Counted from the stretch's first letter, positions 8,456 through 16,611 are shown. The stretch: DNA of 38,847 nt from an uncultured Paracoccaceae bacterium (GCA_947493745.1 CANLSM010000026.1:1-38847); one strand, 5' to 3'. Program-made: numbers and translations. The notes: generated by a model not told the origin, from the letters alone.

Positions 8456-9643
8456 ATGACCGACCCCTCTCAGGAGCTTCGCCGGCTTCTCGTCGCCCAG
8501 GTTCCCGCGGACTTTGCCGACTGGCTGGATTTTGTTGCGATTGGTGCCCTGCTCGCGTTCACCTGGCAGGTGGAGCCCTATGTCTTCGCGCTCCTCGCGG
8601 TCAGCATGGGTCTGCCATATCTCGCTGTGGGACCAGTTGCGGGCGTGTTTGTCGATCGTTCCGACACGCGATCTGTTCTGATCTGGAGCAACGTCGGACG
8701 CGGCATTGTCACGGCGTCTTTTTTCCTGGCATCGGACTGGCCTTTGCTGCTGGCGCTGATTGCCTTGCGAAGCGCCATCGACACGTTCTTCACCCCCGCC
8801 AAACAATCCGCGATTCAGGCTCTGACCGACCGGGACCGGCGAACCCGCGCGAATGCGATAAGCCACGGCATCAATCAGTCATCGAAGATCGTTGCACCGA
8901 CGGTTGGAGGCGTATTGCTGATCTGGATGAGCCCGCATCTGGTCTTTCTGATCAACGCAGGGGTTTCGGTCATCGCAGCATCGCTTCTGATGCGTCTGCG
9001 CTCGATGAGGTCGGAGACCACAATCGAGGAACAGGCGAGTGCGCTGTCAGCGATCCGCGGCGGCCTGAAGATGATGGCCGACATTATGGTGCTGAGGGCC
9101 GCCATTGGCATGATGGCGGCGGGGTTCTTTGCCATGTTCTTCTACGACACGCTCATCGCACCACTGACGCGCGACCTGTCCTTCAGCCAGACCCATCTCG
9201 GCTTCGCGCTTGCGGCCGTCGGCGCGGGCGGTGTCCTTGGGGCTGCAATTCTTGCGATGATCGGCGAAATGAAACGGCCTTTCCTTTCGGTCGCCCTTGG
9301 GGCCGGTATCGGCGGCGCGACCGTTATCGCGCTTGGCCTCGCCGAGGCTACTGCGCAGCCAATCGCCCTTCTGCTGTTCATCGCGGCCTTCTTTGTCCTT
9401 GGCATTGGCTCGGCAATGTCGGTGGTGCCGTTCCGCACAATCATCCAAAACAACACCGATGAGCGCTCGATTGGCCAGATTACCGCGCTCAGTGAGGCGA
9501 CGAACACAATGGCGCTGCTGACCGCTCCTTTCATCGGCGCATGGATCGCCTCGCTGTTTTCCACCGGCGCGGCTTTCATCCTTGGAGGTCTCGTCATGTT
9601 GGCGGTTACATTCGGGGCCGTCTCGCTAAGGAATCAAAACTGA
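8456..9643 (+). CDS. Major facilitator superfamily exporter
   Basis: About 395 residues with roughly twelve hydrophobic helices, resembling the EntS/MFS_3 group of drug or siderophore exporters. The conserved MFS loop between helices 2 and 3 is seen as GPVAGVFVDRSDTRSVLIWS, and helix 4 continues with LRSAIDTFFTPAKQSAI. The ATG at 8456 is chosen because GGAGG lies 12 bases upstream; a TTG at 8420 has no ribosome-binding site. The substrate cannot be predicted. It converges on the R-body operon, with a shared hairpin at 9723-9759 between them. Confidence 0.85.
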   Translation: MTDPSQELRRLLVAQVPADFADWLDFVAIGALLAFTWQVEPYVFALLAVSMGLPYLAVGPVAGVFVDRSDTRSVLIWSNVGRGIVTASFFLASDWPLLLALIALRSAIDTFFTPAKQSAIQALTDRDRRTRANAISHGINQSSKIVAPTVGGVLLIWMSPHLVFLINAGVSVIAASLLMRLRSMRSETTIEEQASALSAIRGGLKMMADIMVLRAAIGMMAAGFFAMFFYDTLIAPLTRDLSFSQTHLGFALAAVGAGGVLGAAILAMIGEMKRPFLSVALGAGIGGATVIALGLAEATAQPIALLLFIAAFFVLGIGSAMSVVPFRTIIQNNTDERSIGQITALSEATNTMALLTAPFIGAWIASLFSTGAAFILGGLVMLAVTFGAVSLRNQN

Positions 9644-9722
9644 CCGGAAGAGGATTTGACGAGCAAAGCGTGACCGGCCCTGTGGCTGAGTTCTGCGGCA
9701 TCAAGCGGATCGAAGGGATGTT

Positions 9723-9759
9723 CAGAAAGGCGCAATTGGTGGCAGGAAGCGCCTTTCTG
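9723..9759. terminator. Bidirectional terminator-like hairpin between MFS gene and R-body operon
   Basis: CAGAAAGGCGC (9723-9733) and GCGCCTTTCTG (9749-9759) are perfect 11-bp inverted arms with a 15-base loop. The hairpin sits between two convergent stops (9643 and 9778). Each arm gives a short T-rich 3' side in its own direction, so it could terminate both transcripts. Confidence 0.6.
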
Positions 9760-9777
9760 TCGGGCCAGTTGGCAGCC

Positions 9778-10062
9778 TCAGTTGGGAGGGTTGTTGGCTG
9801 CGATGATCTGCGCGACCGAGATGGCATCGGTGATGGTATCGACGCTGTAGATCTGCATGACACCCTGGGTCGTGGCCGCCTGAGCGACGATGTTCGCCTG
9901 ATTCTGCGCGTTGACAGCATTCTCAAACATGATGCCGGTGGAATGGGACAGCGACTGATAGAGCGTGCCCATTGCCATGGCGGGCGCTTCTGCGACCACC
10001 TTCACATTCGTGGAGGTGACAGCATCCGCAATTGCGTCCTGAATACCCTGATTGATCGGCAT
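9778..10062 (-). CDS. RebB-family R-body protein (paralogue 3)
   Basis: A 94-residue protein of the RebB ("killing trait") family, the building blocks of refractile bodies, which are coiled protein ribbons that can unroll. The core TNVKVVAEAPAMAMGTLYQ is nearly identical to the same stretch in the protein at 12233-12469. The second half, NAQNQANIV...AATTQGV, matches the protein at 10160-10450. It contains both halves of the family pattern and is probably the most complete structural paralogue here. A strong AAGGAG site precedes the ATG. It is last in the minus-strand operon, followed by the hairpin at 9723-9759. Confidence 0.88.
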   Translation of the reverse strand: MPINQGIQDAIADAVTSTNVKVVAEAPAMAMGTLYQSLSHSTGIMFENAVNAQNQANIVAQAATTQGVMQIYSVDTITDAISVAQIIAANNPPN

Positions 10063-10159
10063 AGTGATCTCCTTGTCTGTGTTTCAATGCGGCATGAGAC
10101 ATGCCCGTTTCATCAACCGATCAAGCAGCGATGCGAAGCTGCGTGATCAGCCAATCTCT

Positions 10160-10450
10160 TCAGCTCTCACTGATACCTTCGACGAACTCTTCCAGCTCCT
10201 TGAGGGATTTGGCCTTTATGCCCAGAAGCGCGGCCACACATTGGGTCGTCGTGGCCAGGCCCAGCGTGAACTGCTGATGCTGGGCGTTCACGAAATTCAT
10301 GTATGAAATGCCCTGAGCAATGGCCCCCGTCGACATCAGGTTGGCGCTTGCGTTGGCAGGCGCCAATCCAATCACGACAGCATTGGCTTCAGGGCTCCCG
10401 TTGCCGCCGGTGTTGTCTGACGGGTCAGACCTTTCCTTTTGTTTCTCCAT
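10160..10450 (-). CDS. RebB-family R-body protein (paralogue 2, divergent)
   Basis: A 96-residue protein. A polar N-terminal extension rich in Ser, Gly and Asn is followed by a small-residue-rich helix (APANASANLMSTGAIAQGI) and NAQHQQFTLGLATTTQCVA, which aligns with NAQNQA...AATTQGV of the downstream paralogue. The acidic C-terminus (LKELEEFVEGISES) is not shared. I infer a divergent Reb subunit; the similarity is clear to the neighbour and weaker to the canonical family. It has an AAGGAG ribosome-binding site and lies between the 129-residue gene and the last reb gene of the same operon. Confidence 0.75.
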   Translation of the reverse strand: MEKQKERSDPSDNTGGNGSPEANAVVIGLAPANASANLMSTGAIAQGISYMNFVNAQHQQFTLGLATTTQCVAALLGIKAKSLKELEEFVEGISES

Positions 10451-10471
10451 GTTGAGAACTCCTTGTTGCTG

Positions 10472-10861
10472 CTACTTTGAGGCCAAAAGCTGCCCGCGAC
10501 GCATCGCCATCCGCTGCTCCATGCGGCGCTGGAAATCCTGCAGGACGACCTGATCGGACGGCCCCGCCTCGGTCTTCTTCAGTGCTTCCAGGATCGGCAT
10601 GATCTCGGCGATTACCTCGCGCACGATCTCCTTACGTACCTGCGTGATGAACCCGTCCCAGTCGTCAGGTTCGAGCGGCGGGGCCGGTGGCAGTCGCTCG
10701 CCCTCCTTTTCTCCCAGCCGCTCCGCTATGGTCTCGGTGGCGCGAAGGACACGTTTCGCGTTGACATTGATCTTGTTCATCACGTCGATGGTCTCGGTGA
10801 TCTCGTTCTCGATCGTCCGATCAATCAGGCGTCTGGTGTCGGTTTTCCTGGGCGGCTGCAT
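10472..10861 (-). CDS. R-body operon protein, unknown, predicted helical
   Basis: A 129-residue charged protein. Residues about 10-50 (RRLIDRTIENEITETIDVMN onwards) and 75-125 look like long amphipathic helices, suggesting a coiled coil, with a proline-rich link (LPPAPPLEPDDWDGF) between them. No domain is recognised and no signal peptide or membrane segment is present. The ATG at 10861 has AGAGGTG seven bases upstream, so it is preferred to the GTG at 10870, which would lie inside that site. Its place between reb genes suggests a role in assembly or control of the R-body; this is inference from position only. Confidence 0.75.
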   Translation of the reverse strand: MQPPRKTDTRRLIDRTIENEITETIDVMNKINVNAKRVLRATETIAERLGEKEGERLPPAPPLEPDDWDGFITQVRKEIVREVIAEIMPILEALKKTEAGPSDQVVLQDFQRRMEQRMAMRRGQLLASK

Positions 10862-10899
10862 GTCATTCACCTCTGCTTTCGGGTGCGCGAGCGCATCAA

Positions 10900-11844
10900 T
10901 CAGATTTCCAGAGGGACCTGGCCGGTGTCCTGCGGATCGACAACGACCGGCAGAACCGGTGCCTGGGCCTCCCCCGCCCAGATCAGAAGTATCGCCGACG
11001 TCCCCGCCAGAAGAATGCCAGTCCCCCCGACAATCGCGGCAGCGATGCCCTGATCAGCCGTCTCGAGACCAAGGGCGACGACCTCAAGAACTGCGGCCGT
11101 TCCGACCAGCGCGGATGCGAGCGCTTTCTTCGCGTTCGGCGACAGGGCTGCGAAATCGCCGAGCTCCATATCGGGTGATGGCGGCCAGGCATTCTGCGTC
11201 TCCAGCAGTTGTGCCGCCAGAAAGGCCACGATGCCGCTCGCCTCGAAACGCAACCGGTCGCAGGTCCGTTTGGTCTGAGCCGCTGTCATGCGATCGAAGC
11301 TCACCTTCACCGTATCGACGGCGAAGACCGGCTCGCCCGTGGATGAGGCCCGCAGGGCCAGCTTCATGGTGGCGATGTCTGTATCGGGCAGTCTGATCTG
11401 TGTCGTGCCCATGGTGTTGGAGCCCGCGACGACGTCGACCAGCTTGGCGAATGGCAGGACGGTCACCGTCACAATAACCTCCGCCTCGCCCGAGCCCTGA
11501 TCGGCGATCTCGCTCGAATAGAGCAGCAAACCGGTCGAGTCCGTGTCGCTTTCGATCAAAACCGCCTGCTGGTCCTTGAAACCAAGGATCTCGACGTCAC
11601 GGAAGAGCGGCTCGAACCCAAGAACCGGCGTGATGAGGCGCATGACGGAGTTTCTGCTCGGATCATCGGTCAGCGGGCCGGAATGGCGCATCAGATAGCC
11701 GTTGGCATCGAACGACTCCTGAAACTCCGTCAGGAAGAACTGGTTTTCCCACTGCTCCGGTGTCGGCCTGTCAAAGACGATTGCAGGCAGAAATTCGGTT
11801 TTCTGGGCATCGGAATTGCTTCGGGGTCTACGTTGCTGCGGCAT
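10900..11844 (-). CDS. R-body operon protein, unknown, with two C-terminal membrane segments
   Basis: A 314-residue protein. The first about 220 residues are soluble and beta-rich (for example SGEAEVIVTVTVLPFAKLVD). The last about 90 contain two hydrophobic segments, ALASALVGTAAVLEVVALGL and IAAAIVGGTGILLAGTSAIL, so a membrane-attached protein is likely. It has no signal peptide and no domain I recognise. The ATG at 11844 overlaps the upstream stop (TGATG), indicating translational coupling with the 124-residue gene. It may be an R-body accessory or membrane-interaction factor; this is a guess from position. Confidence 0.78.
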   Translation of the reverse strand: MPQQRRPRSNSDAQKTEFLPAIVFDRPTPEQWENQFFLTEFQESFDANGYLMRHSGPLTDDPSRNSVMRLITPVLGFEPLFRDVEILGFKDQQAVLIESDTDSTGLLLYSSEIADQGSGEAEVIVTVTVLPFAKLVDVVAGSNTMGTTQIRLPDTDIATMKLALRASSTGEPVFAVDTVKVSFDRMTAAQTKRTCDRLRFEASGIVAFLAAQLLETQNAWPPSPDMELGDFAALSPNAKKALASALVGTAAVLEVVALGLETADQGIAAAIVGGTGILLAGTSAILLIWAGEAQAPVLPVVVDPQDTGQVPLEI

Positions 11845-12218
11845 CAAAATTCTCCCAATATCTTTCCTGTAGTTGTTGCGACATCGGCACCGAACTGGGG
11901 CACCTTCTGCATGAGGCTCTCCACCGCCGCCAGGCCAGCGGCACCGGCGGGATCCTTCTTCAAGATGAGTTCGAGGCTGCGCGCGAGAGCAATCACCATG
12001 ACCTGCTCGGAGCCCTGCATGAAGCTGCGGGCATCCTCCAGCATCATGGCCGCCACCTGATCGGCATAAGGCTTCACGAAGGACAATTCGCCGGTTTGCG
12101 GCGGATCCAGCACTTCGGAATTGATGAACCTGACCGATTGCTCGGCATCCGTCATCACATTTACCGCGCCAGGCTCAGCTTCAACCGTCGGGTCCTTGTC
12201 TTGCTCATCGGCATCCAT
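11844..12218 (-). CDS. R-body operon protein, unknown, possibly a divergent Reb-like subunit
   Basis: A 124-residue protein with an acidic N-terminus followed by a helical region (YADQVAAMMLEDARSFMQGS, then VMVIALARSLELIL) and a glycine-ended C-terminus. The order "INSEV...A..MA..M" is weakly reminiscent of the "VNSQITDAV" start of the RebB paralogue just upstream, but this is too weak to call family membership. It begins 14 bp after that rebB gene with a GAGGG site, and its stop overlaps the next start, so it belongs to the R-body operon. Confidence 0.75.
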   Translation of the reverse strand: MDADEQDKDPTVEAEPGAVNVMTDAEQSVRFINSEVLDPPQTGELSFVKPYADQVAAMMLEDARSFMQGSEQVMVIALARSLELILKKDPAGAAGLAAVESLMQKVPQFGADVATTTGKILGEF

Positions 12219-12232
12219 CGGTCAGCCCTCGA

Positions 12233-12469
12233 CTATGGTTTCTTGATGATGTTGATCGCCTCGGCGACGATCGACGGGTTCAACTGATTGAGGTTGTGTT
12301 GATTGGCATTCGCATTGTTGATCGCAATCCCGGCGGCCTGACTGGCAATCTGATAGAGCGTGGCCATCGCCTGCGCAGGTGCCTCGCCGAGGACCTTTAC
12401 ATTGGTCTGCGTTACCGCGTCCGTGATCTGTGAATTGACCGGTACCTTCGGGCCGTCCCCATCCGCCAT
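12233..12469 (-). CDS. rebB: RebB-family R-body protein (paralogue 1)
   Basis: A 78-residue canonical RebB-like protein. It has PVNSQITDAVTQ, then TNVKVLGEAPAQAMATLYQ, and an Asn/Gln-rich helix (NNANANQHNLNQLN), the pattern of R-body structural proteins known from Caedibacter and found in many Proteobacteria. The ATG at 12469 has GAGGTGATC upstream; a longer start at 12529 is less likely. It is the first reb gene after the sigma-like gene (63-bp gap) and probably heads the structural part of the operon. R-bodies in other bacteria extend in response to pH and can act as toxin delivery devices; the function in free-living bacteria is poorly known. Confidence 0.92.
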   Translation of the reverse strand: MADGDGPKVPVNSQITDAVTQTNVKVLGEAPAQAMATLYQIASQAAGIAINNANANQHNLNQLNPSIVAEAINIIKKP

Positions 12470-12532
12470 CTTGATCACCTCGAACTGTTTCTCGTCTAGC
12501 AAGACGTGGTCGGACGGATTCCGTGACAAAAA

Positions 12533-13095
12533 CTATCTGTCGGGCTCAAAGGCGCAGATCTTGAGCCGCAACCTGCGAATGCACTGGCGGGTGTTGGCTT
12601 CGGTCATTCCGGTATCGCTTGCGATTTCCGCATAGGACTTCTCATTGAGAAATCGGAGGTTGAACAGCCTCTGATAAATTTCCGGAAGGGTCGCGACGAT
12701 GCCGAGTATGCCCTTGATCGCCTCGCGGTTCAGCAGAATGGCGCCTCAGGCGAGTTGTTGGCGCTCGGCCCCTTGTGGGTCTGGTCGAAGTCGCGGAACT
12801 CGGACGACTCCTTGAACACACGCTCCCCGAGATTCCGGTGGTTGTCGAGATGCGCCTGTTTCAGCGACAAATGCATCAGGGCCTCGACATTGTTGATCCG
12901 GTTATTCGCCCGTGAGTAGCAGAGCACCTTGATGGTTGCCTGCGACAGCACATCCTCTGGGTCACTGCACGAGCGCGACGACATTCTGCGGGCCCGTCGT
13001 AGAAGCTTCGGGTAGCTCTTAATCCATTTTTCTACGAATTCCGTTTCTATAAATTGATCTTGTTCGCTCAATCCGGTGTCGCCGTGATCTCGCAT
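12533..13095 (-). pseudogene. Sigma-70-family (ECF-like) factor of the R-body locus, frameshifted
   Basis: The first frame (from ATG 13095, after GGGAGGTGG) gives a sigma region-2-like segment: FVEKWIKSYPKLLRRARRM and PEDVLSQATIKVLCY. It then stops at TGA 12730-12732. A second frame, shifted by one base and open from 12745 to TAG 12533-12535, encodes a clear region 4: LPEIYQRLFNLRFLNEKSYA, EIASDTGMTEANTRQCIRRL. Adding one base in the GGCGCC stretch near 12741 would give one continuous protein of about 187 residues. No start codon with a ribosome-binding site serves the second frame alone. As given, the promoter -35 recognition domain is cut off. This is either a genuine frameshift or an assembly error. 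It would be the natural activator of the reb genes just downstream. Confidence 0.8.
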
Positions 13096-13546
13096 TCCAC
13101 CTCCCCCGAACAAAATTGCTTTCGGTAGTGGTAGTAAGGACGTGACGCGGGAGGATGTGTGACACGCGGAAGTTGAAATTATTGTGAAAATATATGCGCC
13201 TAGAGGATAAAGTGCATTCAAACGAGCCTGGCGCAGTGAGAATAATCACCATGAACTTCCGCTGTCATCAGACAGCAATTGCGAATTGGAGAGGGTGCCC
13301 GAGAACAGTTCCATTTCCCGCTTCAACAGGTTCATGGCCCGCCTTGGCCTGATCGTTCGGCAAGCCGCCTGTCAATCTGCCGACCTGGTGCGCGAGGGGA
13401 GACCGGGCAGCGGTTTTCATGTGATCAACCCCCTAAAAAGCGCGAGACGAGCACGAGCGCTCTCGCCTCTTTTAGAGCGAACGCGACAGGTATCTCACGT
13501 TCGCTCCCAAGGCATCTTCCGGATACAACCGGAAATTGTTTTCAAC
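13096..13546. other. Intergenic region with promoter of the R-body operon; no gene recognised
   Basis: This 450-bp stretch lies between the start of the sigma-like gene and the end of the sulfatase. It includes an AT-rich part near 13165-13215 that probably holds the reb/sigma promoter. At 13475-13506 the arms GAGCGAACG and CGTTCGCTC are a perfect 9-bp inverted repeat with a 14-base loop, a possible terminator for the sulfatase transcript or a small structured RNA. Plus-strand reading frames across it run into the antisense of the sulfatase and are not credible. Confidence 0.4.
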
Positions 13547-15199
13547 CTACTTCTCGGGGAGCTCTGGCGCCTCTCCCACATAATGCATGATCAATGGCGC
13601 CGGCACTTCGCTTCCGTCATACAGGAACGGCAGAACACCTTTCAGCCCGGCCTTGCCGCGCATTTCCTCGATGTCGGCATCGGACTTCGTCACCCGCTGC
13701 GACATCCGCCGCCCCCATTGTGCGAGATATCCGTAGAGCCGCGCGATCTCGTCATCGTGCATGTCGGTCTTGGCCAGATCGACAAATTCGTCCGGATCGG
13801 TTTCCAGGTCGAACAGCATCGGGCGGAAGCCACCCTCGGCGTGCATCATCTTCCAGCGCCCGTCAAAGACCATGAACAGGCGGCAATCGCGCGACCGAAG
13901 ACCGAGGTCCTGCATGATTTCGCCACCAACCGTGCTTGCGGAATAGTCGAACTCACTGATCAGAAACTCACGCCAGTCCGGCGTCTCGCCACGCAACCAT
14001 GGCAAAAGCGAGCGTCCTTCCAGAATATGCGTCGGCACCTCGCCGCCTGCCGCCTCGACAAAAGTTGCGACCAGATCGAGGCTTTCCACCAGGGCGTCAC
14101 AGGTCGTGCCACGGGTCGCATCGGAACACGTGCGCGGATCGTACACAATCATCGGCACCTTGGCGGATTGCTCATGGAAAAGAGATTTCTCGCCCATCCA
14201 GTGATCGCCCAGATAGTCACCGTGATCCGATGTCAGCACGATCATCGTGTCGTCTATCGCGCCGGTCTCGTCTAGATGATCCAGAATGCGGCCCAGATGG
14301 TCATCGCATTGTTTGATCAGACCCATATAGGCCGGGATCACCTTCTGCCGGACTTCTTCGCACTGGAAGGCGGTGCCGACGCGATTGTTCATATAGCCGT
14401 TGAAGACCGGATGCGGGTCCTCAAGCTCCATCTCGTGACGGTGCGGGGCAGGCACGTGATCGGAGCCAAACATGTCATGGTACGGCGCAGGCACGATATA
14501 GGGCCAATGCGGCTTGATATAGCTGACATGCGCGCACCATGGACCTTGAGCCTGATCCATGAACTCGATGGTCTTGGTGGTAAGCCAGGCCGTCTCGGAA
14601 TCCGCCTCATGGATATGAGCGGGCTTGTCCGCGTTCTCGAACATCCAGCCAGAGGCGATGGTGTTGCCCTCGCCCACGCCTGCATTGGCGTGATCCGCCC
14701 AGGGATTGTCGGTCGCGTAGCCCTTGGCTTTCAAATACTCGTTATAGGGCGAGCGTTTCTCGTCATAAAACCCCGCCGGACCCTGCGCCCACAGGCCGTC
14801 ATCGCGGATCCAGACATCGAAACCGCACTCGGCCTGTCTCGCACCTATGACGCTGTCCGCATCCAGGCCCAGACGCTCCATCCCCTCGACATCGGCATGC
14901 ATATGGGTCTTGCCGATCAGCCAGCAATCCATGCCCAGCCTGCGCAGATGATCACCCATCGTCTGCTCGCCGACACGCAGCGGAAAGTTGTTCCATTGCG
15001 CGCCATGGCTCGAAGGATAGCGACCGGTGTAATACGACATCCGGCTGGATCCGCAGATCGGCGATTGCACATAGGCGTTGGTGAAGCGCACGCCCATCTC
15101 GGCGACACGGTCGAAATTCGGCGTGTGAAGATGCGGATGCCCGGCACAACTGAGATAATCAAAACGCAGTTGATCGTACATGATGAAAAGGATGTTCAT
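13547..15199 (-). CDS. Sulfatase / phosphonate-monoester-hydrolase-family arylsulfatase-like enzyme
   Basis: A 550-residue alkaline-phosphatase-superfamily hydrolase. Its N-terminus ILFIMYDQLRFDYL provides metal-ligand aspartates. Cys49 in PICGSSRMSYYTGR is the expected formylglycine site (C-x-S-x-R type, where C-x-P-S-R is commoner), and the second metal site is TSDHGDYLGDHWMGEKS. No signal peptide is present, suggesting a cytoplasmic enzyme as in choline-sulfatase and phosphonate monoester hydrolase relatives. It hydrolyses a sulfate or phosphate/phosphonate ester; the substrate is unknown. It is a single gene with an AGGA site; the next upstream gene is a LysR regulator in the same direction, about 285 bp away. 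Confidence 0.88.
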   Translation of the reverse strand: MNILFIMYDQLRFDYLSCAGHPHLHTPNFDRVAEMGVRFTNAYVQSPICGSSRMSYYTGRYPSSHGAQWNNFPLRVGEQTMGDHLRRLGMDCWLIGKTHMHADVEGMERLGLDADSVIGARQAECGFDVWIRDDGLWAQGPAGFYDEKRSPYNEYLKAKGYATDNPWADHANAGVGEGNTIASGWMFENADKPAHIHEADSETAWLTTKTIEFMDQAQGPWCAHVSYIKPHWPYIVPAPYHDMFGSDHVPAPHRHEMELEDPHPVFNGYMNNRVGTAFQCEEVRQKVIPAYMGLIKQCDDHLGRILDHLDETGAIDDTMIVLTSDHGDYLGDHWMGEKSLFHEQSAKVPMIVYDPRTCSDATRGTTCDALVESLDLVATFVEAAGGEVPTHILEGRSLLPWLRGETPDWREFLISEFDYSASTVGGEIMQDLGLRSRDCRLFMVFDGRWKMMHAEGGFRPMLFDLETDPDEFVDLAKTDMHDDEIARLYGYLAQWGRRMSQRVTKSDADIEEMRGKAGLKGVLPFLYDGSEVPAPLIMHYVGEAPELPEK

Positions 15200-15483
15200 A
15201 TGAATTGGTCCTATCTGTTTGGTTCAAATACTGTCGTCTCCTGTCATTGAATTACGCATGACCCTGCGGATTTATTCTGACCGCTCCGATGTTTTGCGAT
15301 CCCTGAGAAAATGAATGTCAGAGAAGGCGCTGTGGCGATGCTGGAGTTCAAGGATTGGACCAGCCTTTTTACAGGCCGGAACACGTTCCCGATGTCCGGG
15401 ATCAGGGAGAACTGTGAACGCCCTGCTCTTTCGACGTGTGTAAAGGTGGTGTCCGGGCAAGGATGCTCACCGGAGTGGTGGAC

Positions 15484-16077
15484 CTACGAGGCCCGCGCAA
15501 CATGCTGCATGAGGTCTTGCAGGATTGCTTTCGACTGCCTGCAATCGGCCAGACCGGGCTTGCACACGAAATGCAGGTCCTGCCCCGCGGGCGGGGCTGG
15601 AATGATGATCAGGGTCAGCTCTCCGTAGGGACCGCCGCGTGACCGGACAAGGCAGTCTATCTCATCTTTCCGGATCATCTCGGTATCGTTGGTCTCGACC
15701 CAGTCGCGAACGTGGTTTCGCAAGGTGTCGACATGGTTTGGCCATGTCACTGGCAACATCCGCTTGACCGAAGCACACACGCCGACCCGAAACTTCTTGC
15801 TGTTGATCTTGGGCGCAATTGCTTCGGTGGCTTCGGTGAGATCATCAAAAACCGCCGTGATCGCGGGCAGATAGGTCTCTCCCTTGTCTGTCAGAAGCAG
15901 CCCGTGCGGCAGACGGCGGAAAAGCGCGACACCCAGCGAATCCTCAAGTTTCCGGACCTGCTGACTGACGGCACCTGCGGTCACTCCAAGCTCGCTTGCC
16001 GCTGTCTTGAAGCTGAGATGCCGGCCCGCCGCCTCGAAGGCCCGCAATGTGTTCAACGATGGAAGCCTGTAGGTCAT
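15484..16077 (-). CDS. LysR-family regulator with shortened effector domain
   Basis: The N-terminal winged helix is typical (LPSLNTLRAFEAAGRHLSFK, then AASELGVTAGAVSQQVRKLE). From the ATG at 16077, which has a GAGGAGG site, the protein is only 197 residues, where LysR proteins usually have about 290-310. The effector part starts normally (KKFRVGVCASVKRMLPVTW) but passes from SRGGPYGELTL straight into a C-terminal-like LHFVCKPGLADCRQSKAILQ, as if about 100 central residues were missing. There is no frameshift or early stop within it. It is divergent from the ridA-like gene with a 150-bp shared promoter, so it probably controls that pair. Confidence 0.8.
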   Translation of the reverse strand: MTYRLPSLNTLRAFEAAGRHLSFKTAASELGVTAGAVSQQVRKLEDSLGVALFRRLPHGLLLTDKGETYLPAITAVFDDLTEATEAIAPKINSKKFRVGVCASVKRMLPVTWPNHVDTLRNHVRDWVETNDTEMIRKDEIDCLVRSRGGPYGELTLIIIPAPPAGQDLHFVCKPGLADCRQSKAILQDLMQHVARAS

Positions 16078-16227
16078 GTCGTTCCTCCTCGCGTTCAGAA
16101 TGGCATATCGGACCGCATTTGCAGACTTAGTATTTCTATCCCTCCGCATGAGGTGTTCTGCGTTGAGCGATGCCCTGCCCGCCCGGTAGCGTTGCGGCCA
16201 TATTTGATCAGCCGGAGAGTACATCCA

Positions 16228-16611
16228 ATGCGACTGGACCACATCACATCAGAGCACGCACACGACCTGAAGAGCGGCTATTCCCAATGTGTCGTCCTGT
16301 CCGGACACACACGGACAATCCATGTCAGCGGACAGATTCCGGTCCGGCCCGACGGAACCGTGCCGTCCACATTCACCGAGCAGGCGGAGCAGGCCTGGGC
16401 AAATCTGAACGCACAGCTCAAGGCCGCGGGCCTTGGACTGGGCAACATCGTCCGGCACACGACCTACCTCTCGGACCGCAAGTACCGCGCGGAAAACAGT
16501 GCAGTAAGGCGCAGGGTGCTGGGGACGCATGAACCGGCCCTGACGGTGATCATCGCGGGCATCTTTGATGAAGCCTGGCTCCTGGAGATTGAGGCGGTGG
16601 CGGCAGAATGA
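16228..16611 (+). CDS. RidA/YjgF-family protein, atypical
   Basis: A 127-residue protein of RidA size, with HVSGQIPVRPDG in the front half and the ending LLEIEAVAA that matches the family's EIEAIA terminus. In the imine-deaminating RidA group a conserved arginine sits in a PARS-type motif; here the equivalent reads EPALTVI, so the arginine is replaced by leucine. Canonical 2-aminoacrylate deaminase activity is therefore doubtful, and it belongs more likely to one of the other Rid subfamilies tied to specific catabolic routes. The start at 16228 has GGAGAG upstream. Its stop overlaps the start of the next gene (ATGA), so the two are coupled. Confidence 0.85.
   Translation: MRLDHITSEHAHDLKSGYSQCVVLSGHTRTIHVSGQIPVRPDGTVPSTFTEQAEQAWANLNAQLKAAGLGLGNIVRHTTYLSDRKYRAENSAVRRRVLGTHEPALTVIIAGIFDEAWLLEIEAVAAE

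Noticed and set aside
12733-12748. Programmed -1 frameshifting to join the sigma factor regions
   Set aside because: No X XXY YYZ heptamer or strong downstream structure is visible in the short overlap, so mutation or error is more likely.
13286-15250. Two long plus-strand frames of about 325-330 codons opposite the sulfatase
   Set aside because: Both are mirror frames of a well-supported 550-residue enzyme and show no recognisable protein features.
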